A model generated the notes under the pieces. That model ran no database searches. It had not been told where the DNA came from and was given only the letters and a program-made list of their open reading frames with translations. A DNA stretch of 64,000 nt from Gammaproteobacteria bacterium (GTDB taxonomy: Bacteria; Pseudomonadota; Gammaproteobacteria; SZUA-152): the NCBI GenBank assembly GCA_021648485.1, contig JAKISS010000005.1, forward strand, positions 1 through 64,000. The letters run 5' to 3'. This document shows, in pieces, positions 54,436 to 63,017 of this stretch. Numbering within the stretch: position 1 is the stretch's first letter; every line of letters begins with the position of its first letter. The position numbers and the translations under genes are program-made.

Positions 54436-55917
54436 ATGTTCGAATCCTTGCTGGAAAAAATCCCACCCAAAGTCTGGGCCTACCTGCTAATGTTCGCCTG
54501 GGGCGGCGGCATCCTCTGGTTTGGTTTGATAAACCTCACCTCCTACGGGCTGGATGAAGGCGCAGCTATGGCGCTACTGCTCAACTGGTCGGTAGTGGAT
54601 CAAGTGATCAACCCGGTAACCACTTACGGCGGCCCGGATTTTCGTGCCCTGCTGTTTATCCCACTGGGTCTGTACTGGTCTGGCAGCATCCTCGCTGCCA
54701 AAGTGTTTTCATTAATGGTCGCCTTTGGCGCAGCCATGCTGCTGTACCATTGGACTCGCCAACGTGATGCACAATACGGCAACGAAACGGCATTAATCGC
54801 CACTGGACTGTTACTTATCTCCCCCGCCACCCTGGGGCTCACTGACTATATGGGTGTCGGCCCCTATCTCATTGCCGCCTTTGGACTGGGCCGGGTGCTG
54901 GATCGCAAATACCGTGCCTCTGAGCACACCATCAGCAGCCTGTATTTTGTACAAACCCTATTGGTGGCCATCACTGTATCCCTGCACCCCATCGGGCTGG
55001 CCTACCCGTTAGCTCTGGCCTGGCACTGGCACAAAAACCCCAAATCTAAACAACAGAAAAAACAGGTATGGATCGGTATCACCATCGCCACCGGTATTAT
55101 TCTCGCCATGCAAACCGGCTGGATTGCACTGGCATGGATGGAAAACCCGATTATTTCGCTAAGCCGCATGTTTCAGGGCACTAATGCCAACATCCTCAGT
55201 GAAATCAGCAGCATACCAGGAATCATCGCTGCGATTTTACTGTTGGTGGTCTTATTCAAACAGGGACGTGGTTTGCTGAACGACGTGTTCGGTAGCAGCC
55301 TGTTACTCGGCCTGCTGCTAGGCTTGCTGGTGGCCGATATCAACTGGGCCTTTATCGCCCTGGTGATTATTTTGTATTGCGGCACACCGCTGCTGATTCG
55401 CGCCAACCTGGTATTGGGAAAACACGCAGGATTCATCGGCCAACGTGGGCTTGTGTTCACCATATTATTAGTGCTGGCTACCCTGTTCATGCAAGCTGAC
55501 AAAGCTCACGGCATACGATTGGAAAGCGGCCTGCTGTCGCCCACAGATGAACTGATTCAGGCCTTGATCCCCGAAGCCGCAGACCCGGAAAAACACTTTC
55601 TTGCCGCCAGTCAATGGCCTGCACGCACCATGTTAGTCGTCCGCGCCGATGTATTGCCTCTACCACCCGCCGCAGAAAACGGCCCGGAGCAATTAGCGAT
55701 GCTTAAGGGGTTGACTCACCTGATCTTTAATCACAACAACCCGGACAATACCCTGCTGGTGAAAAATTTCCGTGAAATGACCGATGCAGTTATCACGCTG
55801 GCTCGCCAGCCCGGTGGTGTTATTCTCGCTCTGCGTGATGCGCCCAAAGAAGACCCTCATGCACCAAAACCTGTAGCACCACTCAGCACAGATACCCCCG
55901 CTACTCCGTCAAAATAA
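54436..55917 (+). CDS. Polytopic membrane protein, possible GT-C-type glycosyltransferase
   Basis: 493 residues with about 11 helices in the first 370, then a soluble region of about 110 residues (LESGLLSPTDELIQALIPEA...) and a Pro/Ala-rich end. The early YGLDEGAAMALLLNW loop after helix 1 resembles the acidic first-loop motif of GT-C lipid-linked sugar transferases, but I cannot confirm it. It follows the channel/vWA pair by 129 bases on the same strand, with a probable own promoter. Confidence 0.6.
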   Translation: MFESLLEKIPPKVWAYLLMFAWGGGILWFGLINLTSYGLDEGAAMALLLNWSVVDQVINPVTTYGGPDFRALLFIPLGLYWSGSILAAKVFSLMVAFGAAMLLYHWTRQRDAQYGNETALIATGLLLISPATLGLTDYMGVGPYLIAAFGLGRVLDRKYRASEHTISSLYFVQTLLVAITVSLHPIGLAYPLALAWHWHKNPKSKQQKKQVWIGITIATGIILAMQTGWIALAWMENPIISLSRMFQGTNANILSEISSIPGIIAAILLLVVLFKQGRGLLNDVFGSSLLLGLLLGLLVADINWAFIALVIILYCGTPLLIRANLVLGKHAGFIGQRGLVFTILLVLATLFMQADKAHGIRLESGLLSPTDELIQALIPEAADPEKHFLAASQWPARTMLVVRADVLPLPPAAENGPEQLAMLKGLTHLIFNHNNPDNTLLVKNFREMTDAVITLARQPGGVILALRDAPKEDPHAPKPVAPLSTDTPATPSK

Positions 55918-56078
55918 AGCAAGGAGCTTCAGCTTCTTGCCCAAAGATCAGCCTTTGGGTAAAGTTACCGAAACGATTTATACCAAAATGAAAATCGCGT
56001 CATGAATAATGTATGACGTGTTTATGACTAAGTCCGCGATAGTCAGTTATCAACTAATTACAGTAATGATGAATAACG

Positions 56079-56609
56079 ATGAAAAAGAATGATCCAAACA
56101 ACATTCAGGCTGTAAACGAAACCCGGTCATCACCTTCTCACATTCTGCCCGGTGAAATCGTTATTGGCACCATGACCGGCATCAACGAACAGGGGCAACC
56201 GCTTATCGACTTTCCCGACAATACTGCCGGGCATACCCTCGCGGCCATCACAACACTCGACCTGACTCAACAACACACAGGCAGGCAGGTTGCGCTGTTA
56301 TTTGCAAACGGAAATATGTATACCCCCGTCGTTATTGGACTGATCCACAGTCCCTTACAGGACATGTTAGAACGCTTTAATCCGTCACAAACAGACAACA
56401 ATAACCAGGAAAGTGAAATCAAAGTAGATGATATTCACATTGACGGAAAAAAACTGATTATTGAAGCGAAAGAAGAAATTGTCCTTCAATGTGGTAAATC
56501 CAGCATCATGCTGAACAAAGAAGGGAAAATTTCGCTGCGAGGAACAAAAATATCGACCCGCTCAACCGGAACAACCCGGATTATGGGTGCCTCAGTACAC
56601 CTTAATTAA
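56079..56609 (+). CDS. DUF6484-type protein of a type VI secretion accessory cluster
   Basis: 176 residues. GEIVIGTMTGINEQGQPLIDFP and QQHTGRQVALLFANGNMYTPVVIGLI mark the family often found with VgrG and DUF2169 genes. The C-terminal half (IEAKEEIVLQCGKSSIMLNKEGKISLRG) is a run of short beta strands, like the shaft of VgrG and PAAR-associated proteins. It is the first gene of the plus-strand cluster. Confidence 0.72.
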   Translation: MKKNDPNNIQAVNETRSSPSHILPGEIVIGTMTGINEQGQPLIDFPDNTAGHTLAAITTLDLTQQHTGRQVALLFANGNMYTPVVIGLIHSPLQDMLERFNPSQTDNNNQESEIKVDDIHIDGKKLIIEAKEEIVLQCGKSSIMLNKEGKISLRGTKISTRSTGTTRIMGASVHLN

Positions 56610-56642
56610 ACCTGTTTTCAGTACGAGCATCGACTATCCGCT

Positions 56643-57635
56643 ATGTTACAGCTTCGCAACAACACCCCCTTTGCTGCCGATACCATCCTTCTCCCGAATG
56701 AAGAAGGCATTGACACACTCTACATCGTCGTCAAAGCCACGTTCAACATTGGTGAACAATGGACGCTGGCAGACGAACAAACACCACCAGCAGAAACCGA
56801 CGAATACTGGGGTGAAGCGGAAAATTCCAGCATTAAATACGCCTCCGACTATCACACCGGCAAACCAGGCAGTGACATCATCATGCTCGGCCATGCTTTC
56901 GCAACAGACAAAAAAGAAGTTCCCCAGATGGATGTCAGTCTGACCGTCGGTCAGGTGCATAAAACGATTCGGGTCTTCGGTGACCGCCATTGGCAGGATG
57001 GCCGTATCTCCCTCCCGAAACCGTTCAGAACAATGGCCATGACCTATGAAAAAGCCTATGGCGGAACGCATATCGTGGATGAGCAAATCAAGGAAACAGA
57101 AGAGCGAAACCCCGTTGGCTGCGGATTTTCGGGACAACGCAAAACAGAAGAAATGAACGGACTACCACTGCCCAATCTGGAAGACCCCGACAATCTTGTC
57201 TCCAGCCCGAAACAACGGCCTGCACCCGCCTGTTTTGCTATCAGCGCACCACACTGGTCACCCCGTTCCGGTTTTGCCGGCACCTATGATGAAAACTGGA
57301 AAACCCGGCGCATACCGTACATACCGACAGACTTTGACCCGCGCTTTTTCAACATGGCGCATGCAGACCTGATCTACCCAGGGTTTCTTCAAGGCGGTGA
57401 GCCGGTAGAAATCACCAATATGCACCCACATGGCCACCTGAAATTTACCGTGCCAGCGGTTAAATTACGTGCAAGTGTCACCGTTGCAGGCAATATATTA
57501 AAACCCGAGTTCGACCTGGAAACACTGATGATTGAACCGAACCGGCTAAAACTGAGCATGGTATGGCGAGCCGCCATGCCCTGCAACAAAACAGCGCTGA
57601 AAATAAGTGATATCACCCTCAACACCACACGATAG
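56643..57635 (+). CDS. DUF2169 family protein (T6SS effector-loading type)
   Basis: 330 residues beginning MLQLRNNTPFAADTILLPNEEGIDTLYIVVKATF, with RVFGDRHWQDG, MAMTYEKAYGG and RFFNMAHADLIYPGFLQGGEPVEITNMHP, all standard for DUF2169. These proteins act as adaptors that load effectors onto VgrG/PAAR spikes. It starts 34 bases after the DUF6484 gene. Confidence 0.85.
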   Translation: MLQLRNNTPFAADTILLPNEEGIDTLYIVVKATFNIGEQWTLADEQTPPAETDEYWGEAENSSIKYASDYHTGKPGSDIIMLGHAFATDKKEVPQMDVSLTVGQVHKTIRVFGDRHWQDGRISLPKPFRTMAMTYEKAYGGTHIVDEQIKETEERNPVGCGFSGQRKTEEMNGLPLPNLEDPDNLVSSPKQRPAPACFAISAPHWSPRSGFAGTYDENWKTRRIPYIPTDFDPRFFNMAHADLIYPGFLQGGEPVEITNMHPHGHLKFTVPAVKLRASVTVAGNILKPEFDLETLMIEPNRLKLSMVWRAAMPCNKTALKISDITLNTTR

Positions 57636-57664
57636 TTAAACCGATAAACAACAGGAAAAACATC

Positions 57665-58045
57665 ATGGCACAAACAACCTATTCAAACGGACGAGGGATC
57701 GCACACCAGGGCAGCGGCGGTAAAAGTGTGGTTTTCCCCGATGTTTGCCTGACCCCGATTGGCAGCGCCATCGTCCCCATCCCTTACCCCAATATCGGCA
57801 AATCACAGGACACCGTTAACGGGCCAAAATCAGTCACGGTCGATGGGAAAATGCCCATGGTAAAAGGCGCACAATATTCGAAAAGCGCAGGTGATGAAGC
57901 CGGTTCACGTAAAGGTGTCATCAGTGGCACCGTCAAAGAGGTGTGTGAATTCCTCATGTACTCCTTTGATGTGAAATTTGAAGGCAAAAATGTCTGCCGT
58001 CTGGGTGACCCGCTCTGGCACAACAACAAAAATATTGCAGGCTGA
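57665..58045 (+). CDS. PAAR-like protein (DUF4150)
   Basis: 126 residues: GKSVVFPDVCLTPIGSAIVPIPYPNIGKSQDT, then KGAQYSKSAGDEAGSRKGVISG and VKFEGKNVCRLGDPLWHN. These are the marks of the DUF4150 PAAR-like tip proteins that cap the type VI spike. The two Cys and the His may hold a metal. Confidence 0.85.
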   Translation: MAQTTYSNGRGIAHQGSGGKSVVFPDVCLTPIGSAIVPIPYPNIGKSQDTVNGPKSVTVDGKMPMVKGAQYSKSAGDEAGSRKGVISGTVKEVCEFLMYSFDVKFEGKNVCRLGDPLWHNNKNIAG

Positions 58046-58057
58046 GCGGATGACCTG

Positions 58058-59335
58058 ATGATGACTGCGCTTGATACCCAGGACGCTCCGAATATAAAAC
58101 ATGCCTATAAAGATTTTTATGAGCACAGCATCGAAGATGCCTCTTTCTTATGGATACTGCGCTCAGTGGCCATCGAACAACCGCATTACACTGCCCACGA
58201 CATACGCGCCTTGGAACACCGCATAGCCGCCCGGCTCGACGGACTGATGACCGCGCTGGACCCCGGCTGGGCCGCCTGTGAAGCCGCTCTGGAATTCCAG
58301 GCACCTGGTGAAGTTTTCGCCGCCATGGTCACCGCCATGCGCAGCCACGACAGCGGAAAAATTAAAACAGCTGTCGATACCGGCCTGGAAAATGCGCTCG
58401 CCACCCCCGGCCTGATCTCCGCCATGGGCTGGTTACCCGATGCCCTTGTGAACCCCTGGACAAAACGTTTTCTCAATGGCAAAGAAATGGCGCATAAATA
58501 CCTGGGGCTGACCACCTGTAGCGTGCGCCGCCAGAACCCGGGCGAACACCTGACCCATATTTTGCAACGTGATGATTGTCAGCAGCATGAAAAACTCTAT
58601 TGCCGGGCGCTGCGCCTGATCGGCGAGTTACGCCGCCAGGACGCCATGCCCGCCATCTACCAGGCAATACATAACGACAACGACAACATCCGTTTCTGGG
58701 CCACCTGGTCCGCCGTATTGTTAGGTCACCGGGCCAGCGCACACGCCCTGCAAGATTTTGTTTTCAGCGCAGGCCCGCATCAACACCAGGCGATCCAATT
58801 GGCGTTTCGAGCACTGCCGGTCGAGCAGGCACGGGAATGGATCGATACACTGTCAGACGATAAAAACCAGACCCGGGCCGTGATCAAAGCCACTGGCGCA
58901 CTGGGAGATCCCCATGCCATTAACTGGCTGATCAACACAATGCGAGACCCGACATCCGCGAAACTGGCCGGTGAGTCTTTCACCACCATCACGGGCATTG
59001 ACCTCAAAGCACACCGGTTAACACTGGACGCACCCGACGACACCATCACCATTGACGATATTGATGATACGGATAACGACAACCTTGATCTGGATGACGA
59101 TGAAAACCTGCCCGTCCCGGACGCTGAAAAAGTAGCCGCCCTCTGGTGTCAGCAAAGTCCACACTACATTATTGGCCAGCGTTATTTCATGGGCCAACCC
59201 ATCGGCGCAAAACACCTCAAGACAGTACTGGCCGACGGCACACAGCGCCAACGCCATGCCGCCGCCCTGGAACTGGCCCTGAATGAACGCGATGTACCCC
59301 TGCCCAACACGCGCGCCAGGATGCTGACCCCATGA
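58058..59335 (+). CDS. HEAT-repeat protein of the TIGR02270 type
   Basis: 425 residues, almost all helical. FLWILRSVAIEQPHYTAHDIRALEHRIAARLDGL opens it, then repeats such as ALRLIGELRRQDAMPAIYQAI, AIKATGALGDPHAINWLINTM, and a conserved-looking end QRYFMGQPIGAKHLKTVLADGTQRQRHAAALELAL. An acidic stretch (about 325-350) interrupts it. Proteins of this type occur with DUF2169 and PAAR-like genes and may be scaffold or immunity-like partners. Overlaps the next gene by four bases. Confidence 0.75.
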   Translation: MMTALDTQDAPNIKHAYKDFYEHSIEDASFLWILRSVAIEQPHYTAHDIRALEHRIAARLDGLMTALDPGWAACEAALEFQAPGEVFAAMVTAMRSHDSGKIKTAVDTGLENALATPGLISAMGWLPDALVNPWTKRFLNGKEMAHKYLGLTTCSVRRQNPGEHLTHILQRDDCQQHEKLYCRALRLIGELRRQDAMPAIYQAIHNDNDNIRFWATWSAVLLGHRASAHALQDFVFSAGPHQHQAIQLAFRALPVEQAREWIDTLSDDKNQTRAVIKATGALGDPHAINWLINTMRDPTSAKLAGESFTTITGIDLKAHRLTLDAPDDTITIDDIDDTDNDNLDLDDDENLPVPDAEKVAALWCQQSPHYIIGQRYFMGQPIGAKHLKTVLADGTQRQRHAAALELALNERDVPLPNTRARMLTP

Positions 59336-60468
59336 GCGACAACATCAACGACACCCGCAAAGCGTACATCGCCGGTATCGGCATGATCACCTCCATTGGT
59401 GCCGACACCGAGATGACGGCTGCTGCCATCAATGCAGACTACAGCGGTTACCGTATTTCTGGCTATCGCACCCGAAAGGGTCAGCCCATTACCCTGGCCG
59501 AGGTTCCTGACGAGCTGTTTTCAACGTTCCCGGAAGGCATTAACGGCGGTGACCACTATAGCGATCACAGTGACCGCATGATTAAAATGTCGTTAATTGC
59601 CATTAATGAAGCCCTGGCAACCCCAACAGGCAATCAAACCATCACTCAGCCCATTCCACTGGTACTGGTGATGCCCGAACCCCAAACCAACGTAGATGAT
59701 ATCGACTACTCGCTACTGATTAAAAACCTGATCAAATATGGTGAACTCCCCCTCTCTCCCGAACTGGTCACTCGCACGCACACGGGGCGGGCGGGAGGTA
59801 TTCAGGGACTGGACTGGGTATTTCGTTACCTCTATGAACTTGATTATGACTATGTCTTGCTCGGCGGCAGTGACTGTTACCTGAACCACCCACGCCTGGA
59901 GCAGCTGGACGCTGCGCAACGTCTGCTGGCCCCCGGTGTGATGGACGGCTTCACCCCCGGCGAAGGGGCCGGGTTTCTGCTGCTCACCCGCCATCCGCAA
60001 CAGGCACTCAGCCAGAATAACCACATCATCGCCCTGCACCCGCCCGGTATCGGCGAAGAACCCGGACACCTGCACGACGACAGCGACCGGCCCTATCGCG
60101 GCGACGGCCTGGATCAAGCCTTCAAAAAAGCGTTAGTGGAGAACCCCGGCAACAATATCCACACCATCTACTCCAGCATGAACGGCGAACACTACTGGGC
60201 AAAAGAATGCTCAGTGGCCCTGCTGCGTAATGAAGCCCACCTGCAGGAAAGAATTACGGTTGCCCACCCCGCAGACTGTTACGGCGACCTGGGAGCCGCC
60301 ACCGGTTCCGTGCTGATCGGGCTGGCTGCACAGCAGCTGTTAAAACAGCCCGGCCCCGCCACACATCTGGTGTATAGTTCCGCCGATGGCCCCCTGCGTG
60401 CGGCTGTGCGGGTAGAAAAAATCGCACAACCTATTGGACAGCGCTCATCATCACATGAACGCACATAA
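59332..60468 (+). CDS. Ketosynthase-like protein without obvious catalytic residues
   Basis: 378 residues with a thiolase-fold look: AYIAGIGMITSIGADTEMT opening and DGFTPGEGAGFLLLTRHPQ in the middle, then CYGDLGAATGSVLIGLAAQQLL. The motif where ketosynthases place their Cys reads THTGRAGG here, and the GHxxGAAG histidine position reads CYGDLGAAT, so the Cys-His-His triad seems to be absent. I infer a pseudoenzyme in the type VI cluster. Start overlaps the HEAT gene by four bases. Confidence 0.75.
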   Translation: MSDNINDTRKAYIAGIGMITSIGADTEMTAAAINADYSGYRISGYRTRKGQPITLAEVPDELFSTFPEGINGGDHYSDHSDRMIKMSLIAINEALATPTGNQTITQPIPLVLVMPEPQTNVDDIDYSLLIKNLIKYGELPLSPELVTRTHTGRAGGIQGLDWVFRYLYELDYDYVLLGGSDCYLNHPRLEQLDAAQRLLAPGVMDGFTPGEGAGFLLLTRHPQQALSQNNHIIALHPPGIGEEPGHLHDDSDRPYRGDGLDQAFKKALVENPGNNIHTIYSSMNGEHYWAKECSVALLRNEAHLQERITVAHPADCYGDLGAATGSVLIGLAAQQLLKQPGPATHLVYSSADGPLRAAVRVEKIAQPIGQRSSSHERT

Positions 60469-60480
60469 CGAGAAAACCGT

Positions 60481-61698
60481 ATGGAATTAGGCGAAACGAA
60501 CTTCAACCCCGCAAAACAAGCGGAAGAAACACCCCAGGAAAAAAAACAGGCGCATGTAAAAGTCCGCCTCAGTGTGTTTTTTGACGGCACCCTGAATAAC
60601 CGCATCAACATCGACCACCGTGTCGCCAACACAGCGGTCTATCAACAGAATAAAGAAGAGGGCAACAGTTACGAAAACGACTACACCAATGTGGAAAAAA
60701 TAGAGCGTTACATGGAAACGACTCAAGACGATGAGTACGACAAAAAACTCTCTATCTACATCGAAGGGCCGGGCACCGAAGATGAAAAAGGTGATTCCGC
60801 GATTGGCTATGGCCTCGGCAAGGGTGGCACAGGTATAGCCGCCAAAGTGCGCCAAGGTATTCTTAAGTCAATAGAACGGCTATCCAAGCACATTGAAGCG
60901 GAAAGCATTATTGATAAACTCACCCTGGATGTGATGGGTTTCAGTCGCGGCGCCGCCGGGGCGCGCAACTATATCTTTGAAGCCCTCAAAGAGTCCGGTT
61001 CCATCCGCGAAGGCATGGAGGATATAGCGTTGCCGGTCAAAAAAATAGACATCGACTTTGCCGGATTGTTTGATACCGTCGCCTCCCATGGCGTTATCCC
61101 GCTGCTGTTGAGCCTGCCCAATACCCGCAGCCTGAATCTGGACGCGATCCGGGAGGCAAAAAAGATCATCCATCTGGTGGCTGCCGAGGAACACCGCAAA
61201 AACTTCTCCCTGACCAATATCAAAAGCGCCGGGGGCAACGGCCAGGAGTTTTATCTGCCCGGTGTACATTCAGACATTGGCGGCGGTTATCGTGATGAGG
61301 CAGCAGAGGATGGGGTGATTTACAAAACACGCCGCACAGAAGAGGCCACGGCCGAGCGTGAGCGGCTGATCGCCGCCGGCTGGTACACCGCCAATGAGAT
61401 CACCCTCAAACATATCCCGCCCAAAATCGGCCTCGCCTCCGTGCATTTGCAGGTCAACCGCAGCGCCATCCAGGAGCGTATCGAGGCCTATATCACCCGC
61501 ATTGGCAGTGCCTCAGCAGAAACGGACTGGCAACACCTGAAGAGAACCCCCCAATGGAAAATGGCGAAACATCCGCACAAACCGAAATACCCGAAGAGCC
61601 CGAAGAGCCCGAAGACAACCGGAAAAAGATCGAGATTGTTTTTCACCTGTTTTTTGACGGCACCCTCAACAACCGCACCAATATTGATCAACGCCTGA
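60481..61698 (+). CDS. DUF2235 lipase-like T6SS effector, copy 1, with disturbed C-terminus
   Basis: 405 residues. VFFDGTLNNRINID opening, GFSRG elbow (Ser155), LFDTVASHG (Asp) and GVHSDIGGGY (His) match the Tle-type phospholipases secreted by type VI systems. Its last part is odd: after KRTPQWKMAKHPHK it runs 145 bases into the start of copy 2 in another frame, giving a PKSPKSPK tail. Compared with copy 2 it lacks the middle segment (YSQIPLHIMAQLAKES) and the usual ending. The C-terminus is probably lost. Confidence 0.72.
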   Translation: MELGETNFNPAKQAEETPQEKKQAHVKVRLSVFFDGTLNNRINIDHRVANTAVYQQNKEEGNSYENDYTNVEKIERYMETTQDDEYDKKLSIYIEGPGTEDEKGDSAIGYGLGKGGTGIAAKVRQGILKSIERLSKHIEAESIIDKLTLDVMGFSRGAAGARNYIFEALKESGSIREGMEDIALPVKKIDIDFAGLFDTVASHGVIPLLLSLPNTRSLNLDAIREAKKIIHLVAAEEHRKNFSLTNIKSAGGNGQEFYLPGVHSDIGGGYRDEAAEDGVIYKTRRTEEATAERERLIAAGWYTANEITLKHIPPKIGLASVHLQVNRSAIQERIEAYITRIGSASAETDWQHLKRTPQWKMAKHPHKPKYPKSPKSPKTTGKRSRLFFTCFLTAPSTTAPILINA

Positions 61699-62990
61699 TT
61701 GCGGCGGACCCATTAGCGGCCGACGAAGATAAATTAATGGATGAGATAGAGCACCAAGCTGCGGCCGAACTGAAAAAGAATATGACCCCGGAGCAGATAG
61801 AAGAAGCCAGAGCCATCTACAAAAAATACGGCCGCAACAAAAACAGTTATGCCGGTGCCTACAGTAATATCGTTAAACTGGAAAAGTACATTGAAACGGA
61901 TTCACCCTCTCCTGAAAAGCTGCTGCTAAAATCCTACATCGAAGGTATCGGCACCGTGGACAACGAAAGCGACAAAGGCTTGGCTTCTGCCCTTGGACTC
62001 GGGAGGAGTGGGGTAAAAGAAAAGGTCAAGACCAGCCTGCGTGAGGTGGTAGGGAAAATCAGAAAAAATCATTGGGCAACAGAAACCGTTATCTCCAAAC
62101 TGACCATTAACCTGTTTGGTTTTAGCCGGGGAGCGGCTGCGGCGCGCCACTTTATCCACGCGGCAAAACTGACCAATACTGAGGGTGGGGGAACGGTTGC
62201 CGAGCAACTCGAGGCATTGGGTTATCAGGTATGCGAGGTCAATGTTGGTTTTGTCGGTCTGTTTGATACCGTCGCTTCCCATGGCATTTTTTTTGACGAC
62301 GACACCGCCGCCCTGAACCTGAATGCCATTACACATGCCGCTGACGTAGTACACCTAACCTCAGCAGATGAGCACCGGAAAAATTTTTCCCTCACTAACA
62401 TCCGCAGCGCCGGTGGAAAAGGGCAAGAGATTTTTCTGCCGGGTGTACATTCAGATATCGGTGGCAGCTACCGCGACGGCCCCGGTGAAAAGCAATTAAT
62501 TTTTTGGAAGAAAAATATCTTTAGCGCAGGCAAACAGGCCGAGGCCGAAAAAACTCGACTGGTGGCTGCCAACTGGTATAAAGCGGAGGAGCTGACCCCC
62601 ATCAGAATTGCCCTGGATACCGTGGTTTTGGAAGCAAAACGCGACACCATCAGCAACCGTTACAGCCAGATTCCGCTGCACATTATGGCGCAGTTGGCAA
62701 AAGAGAGTGACTGCAAGGAGAGCAGTATTGTTTTTAAAGATAAACTTGAGCGCAGTGAAGAAATTCACTCCGATCTCGAGAGGGCCAATAAAGAGATCCA
62801 GGCGTATGTCAACCAGCACAAGGGAGCCCGCAGTTCCCGTCCTGAAGATTGGCATGATAACCAGTGGGACTGGTTACGCGAACTGCGCTACAGCCATTTT
62901 CATTTTTCGGCAAAATTTTCAGTGATAATATCCCCCCATGCACCGCGTTATATCGACGGTAAGCGCCAACGCATGACTCACCCCGGTTGA
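61554..62990 (+). CDS. DUF2235 lipase-like T6SS effector, copy 2
   Basis: 478 residues, the complete copy. HLFFDGTLNNRTNID, LFGFSRGAAAARH (Ser191), VGLFDTVASHG and PGVHSDIGGSY are the same core motifs as copy 1. An insert rich in Lys and Glu (DEIEHQAAAELKKNMTPEQIEEARAIYKKYG) and a C-terminal helical region are extra. The start ATG lies inside copy 1; no shorter start keeps the FFDGTLNNR motif. A phospholipase toxin role is a family inference. Confidence 0.75.
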   Translation: MENGETSAQTEIPEEPEEPEDNRKKIEIVFHLFFDGTLNNRTNIDQRLIAADPLAADEDKLMDEIEHQAAAELKKNMTPEQIEEARAIYKKYGRNKNSYAGAYSNIVKLEKYIETDSPSPEKLLLKSYIEGIGTVDNESDKGLASALGLGRSGVKEKVKTSLREVVGKIRKNHWATETVISKLTINLFGFSRGAAAARHFIHAAKLTNTEGGGTVAEQLEALGYQVCEVNVGFVGLFDTVASHGIFFDDDTAALNLNAITHAADVVHLTSADEHRKNFSLTNIRSAGGKGQEIFLPGVHSDIGGSYRDGPGEKQLIFWKKNIFSAGKQAEAEKTRLVAANWYKAEELTPIRIALDTVVLEAKRDTISNRYSQIPLHIMAQLAKESDCKESSIVFKDKLERSEEIHSDLERANKEIQAYVNQHKGARSSRPEDWHDNQWDWLRELRYSHFHFSAKFSVIISPHAPRYIDGKRQRMTHPG

Positions 62991-63017
62991 TACCCGGCAC
63001 TCACAGAGAAATCCACC

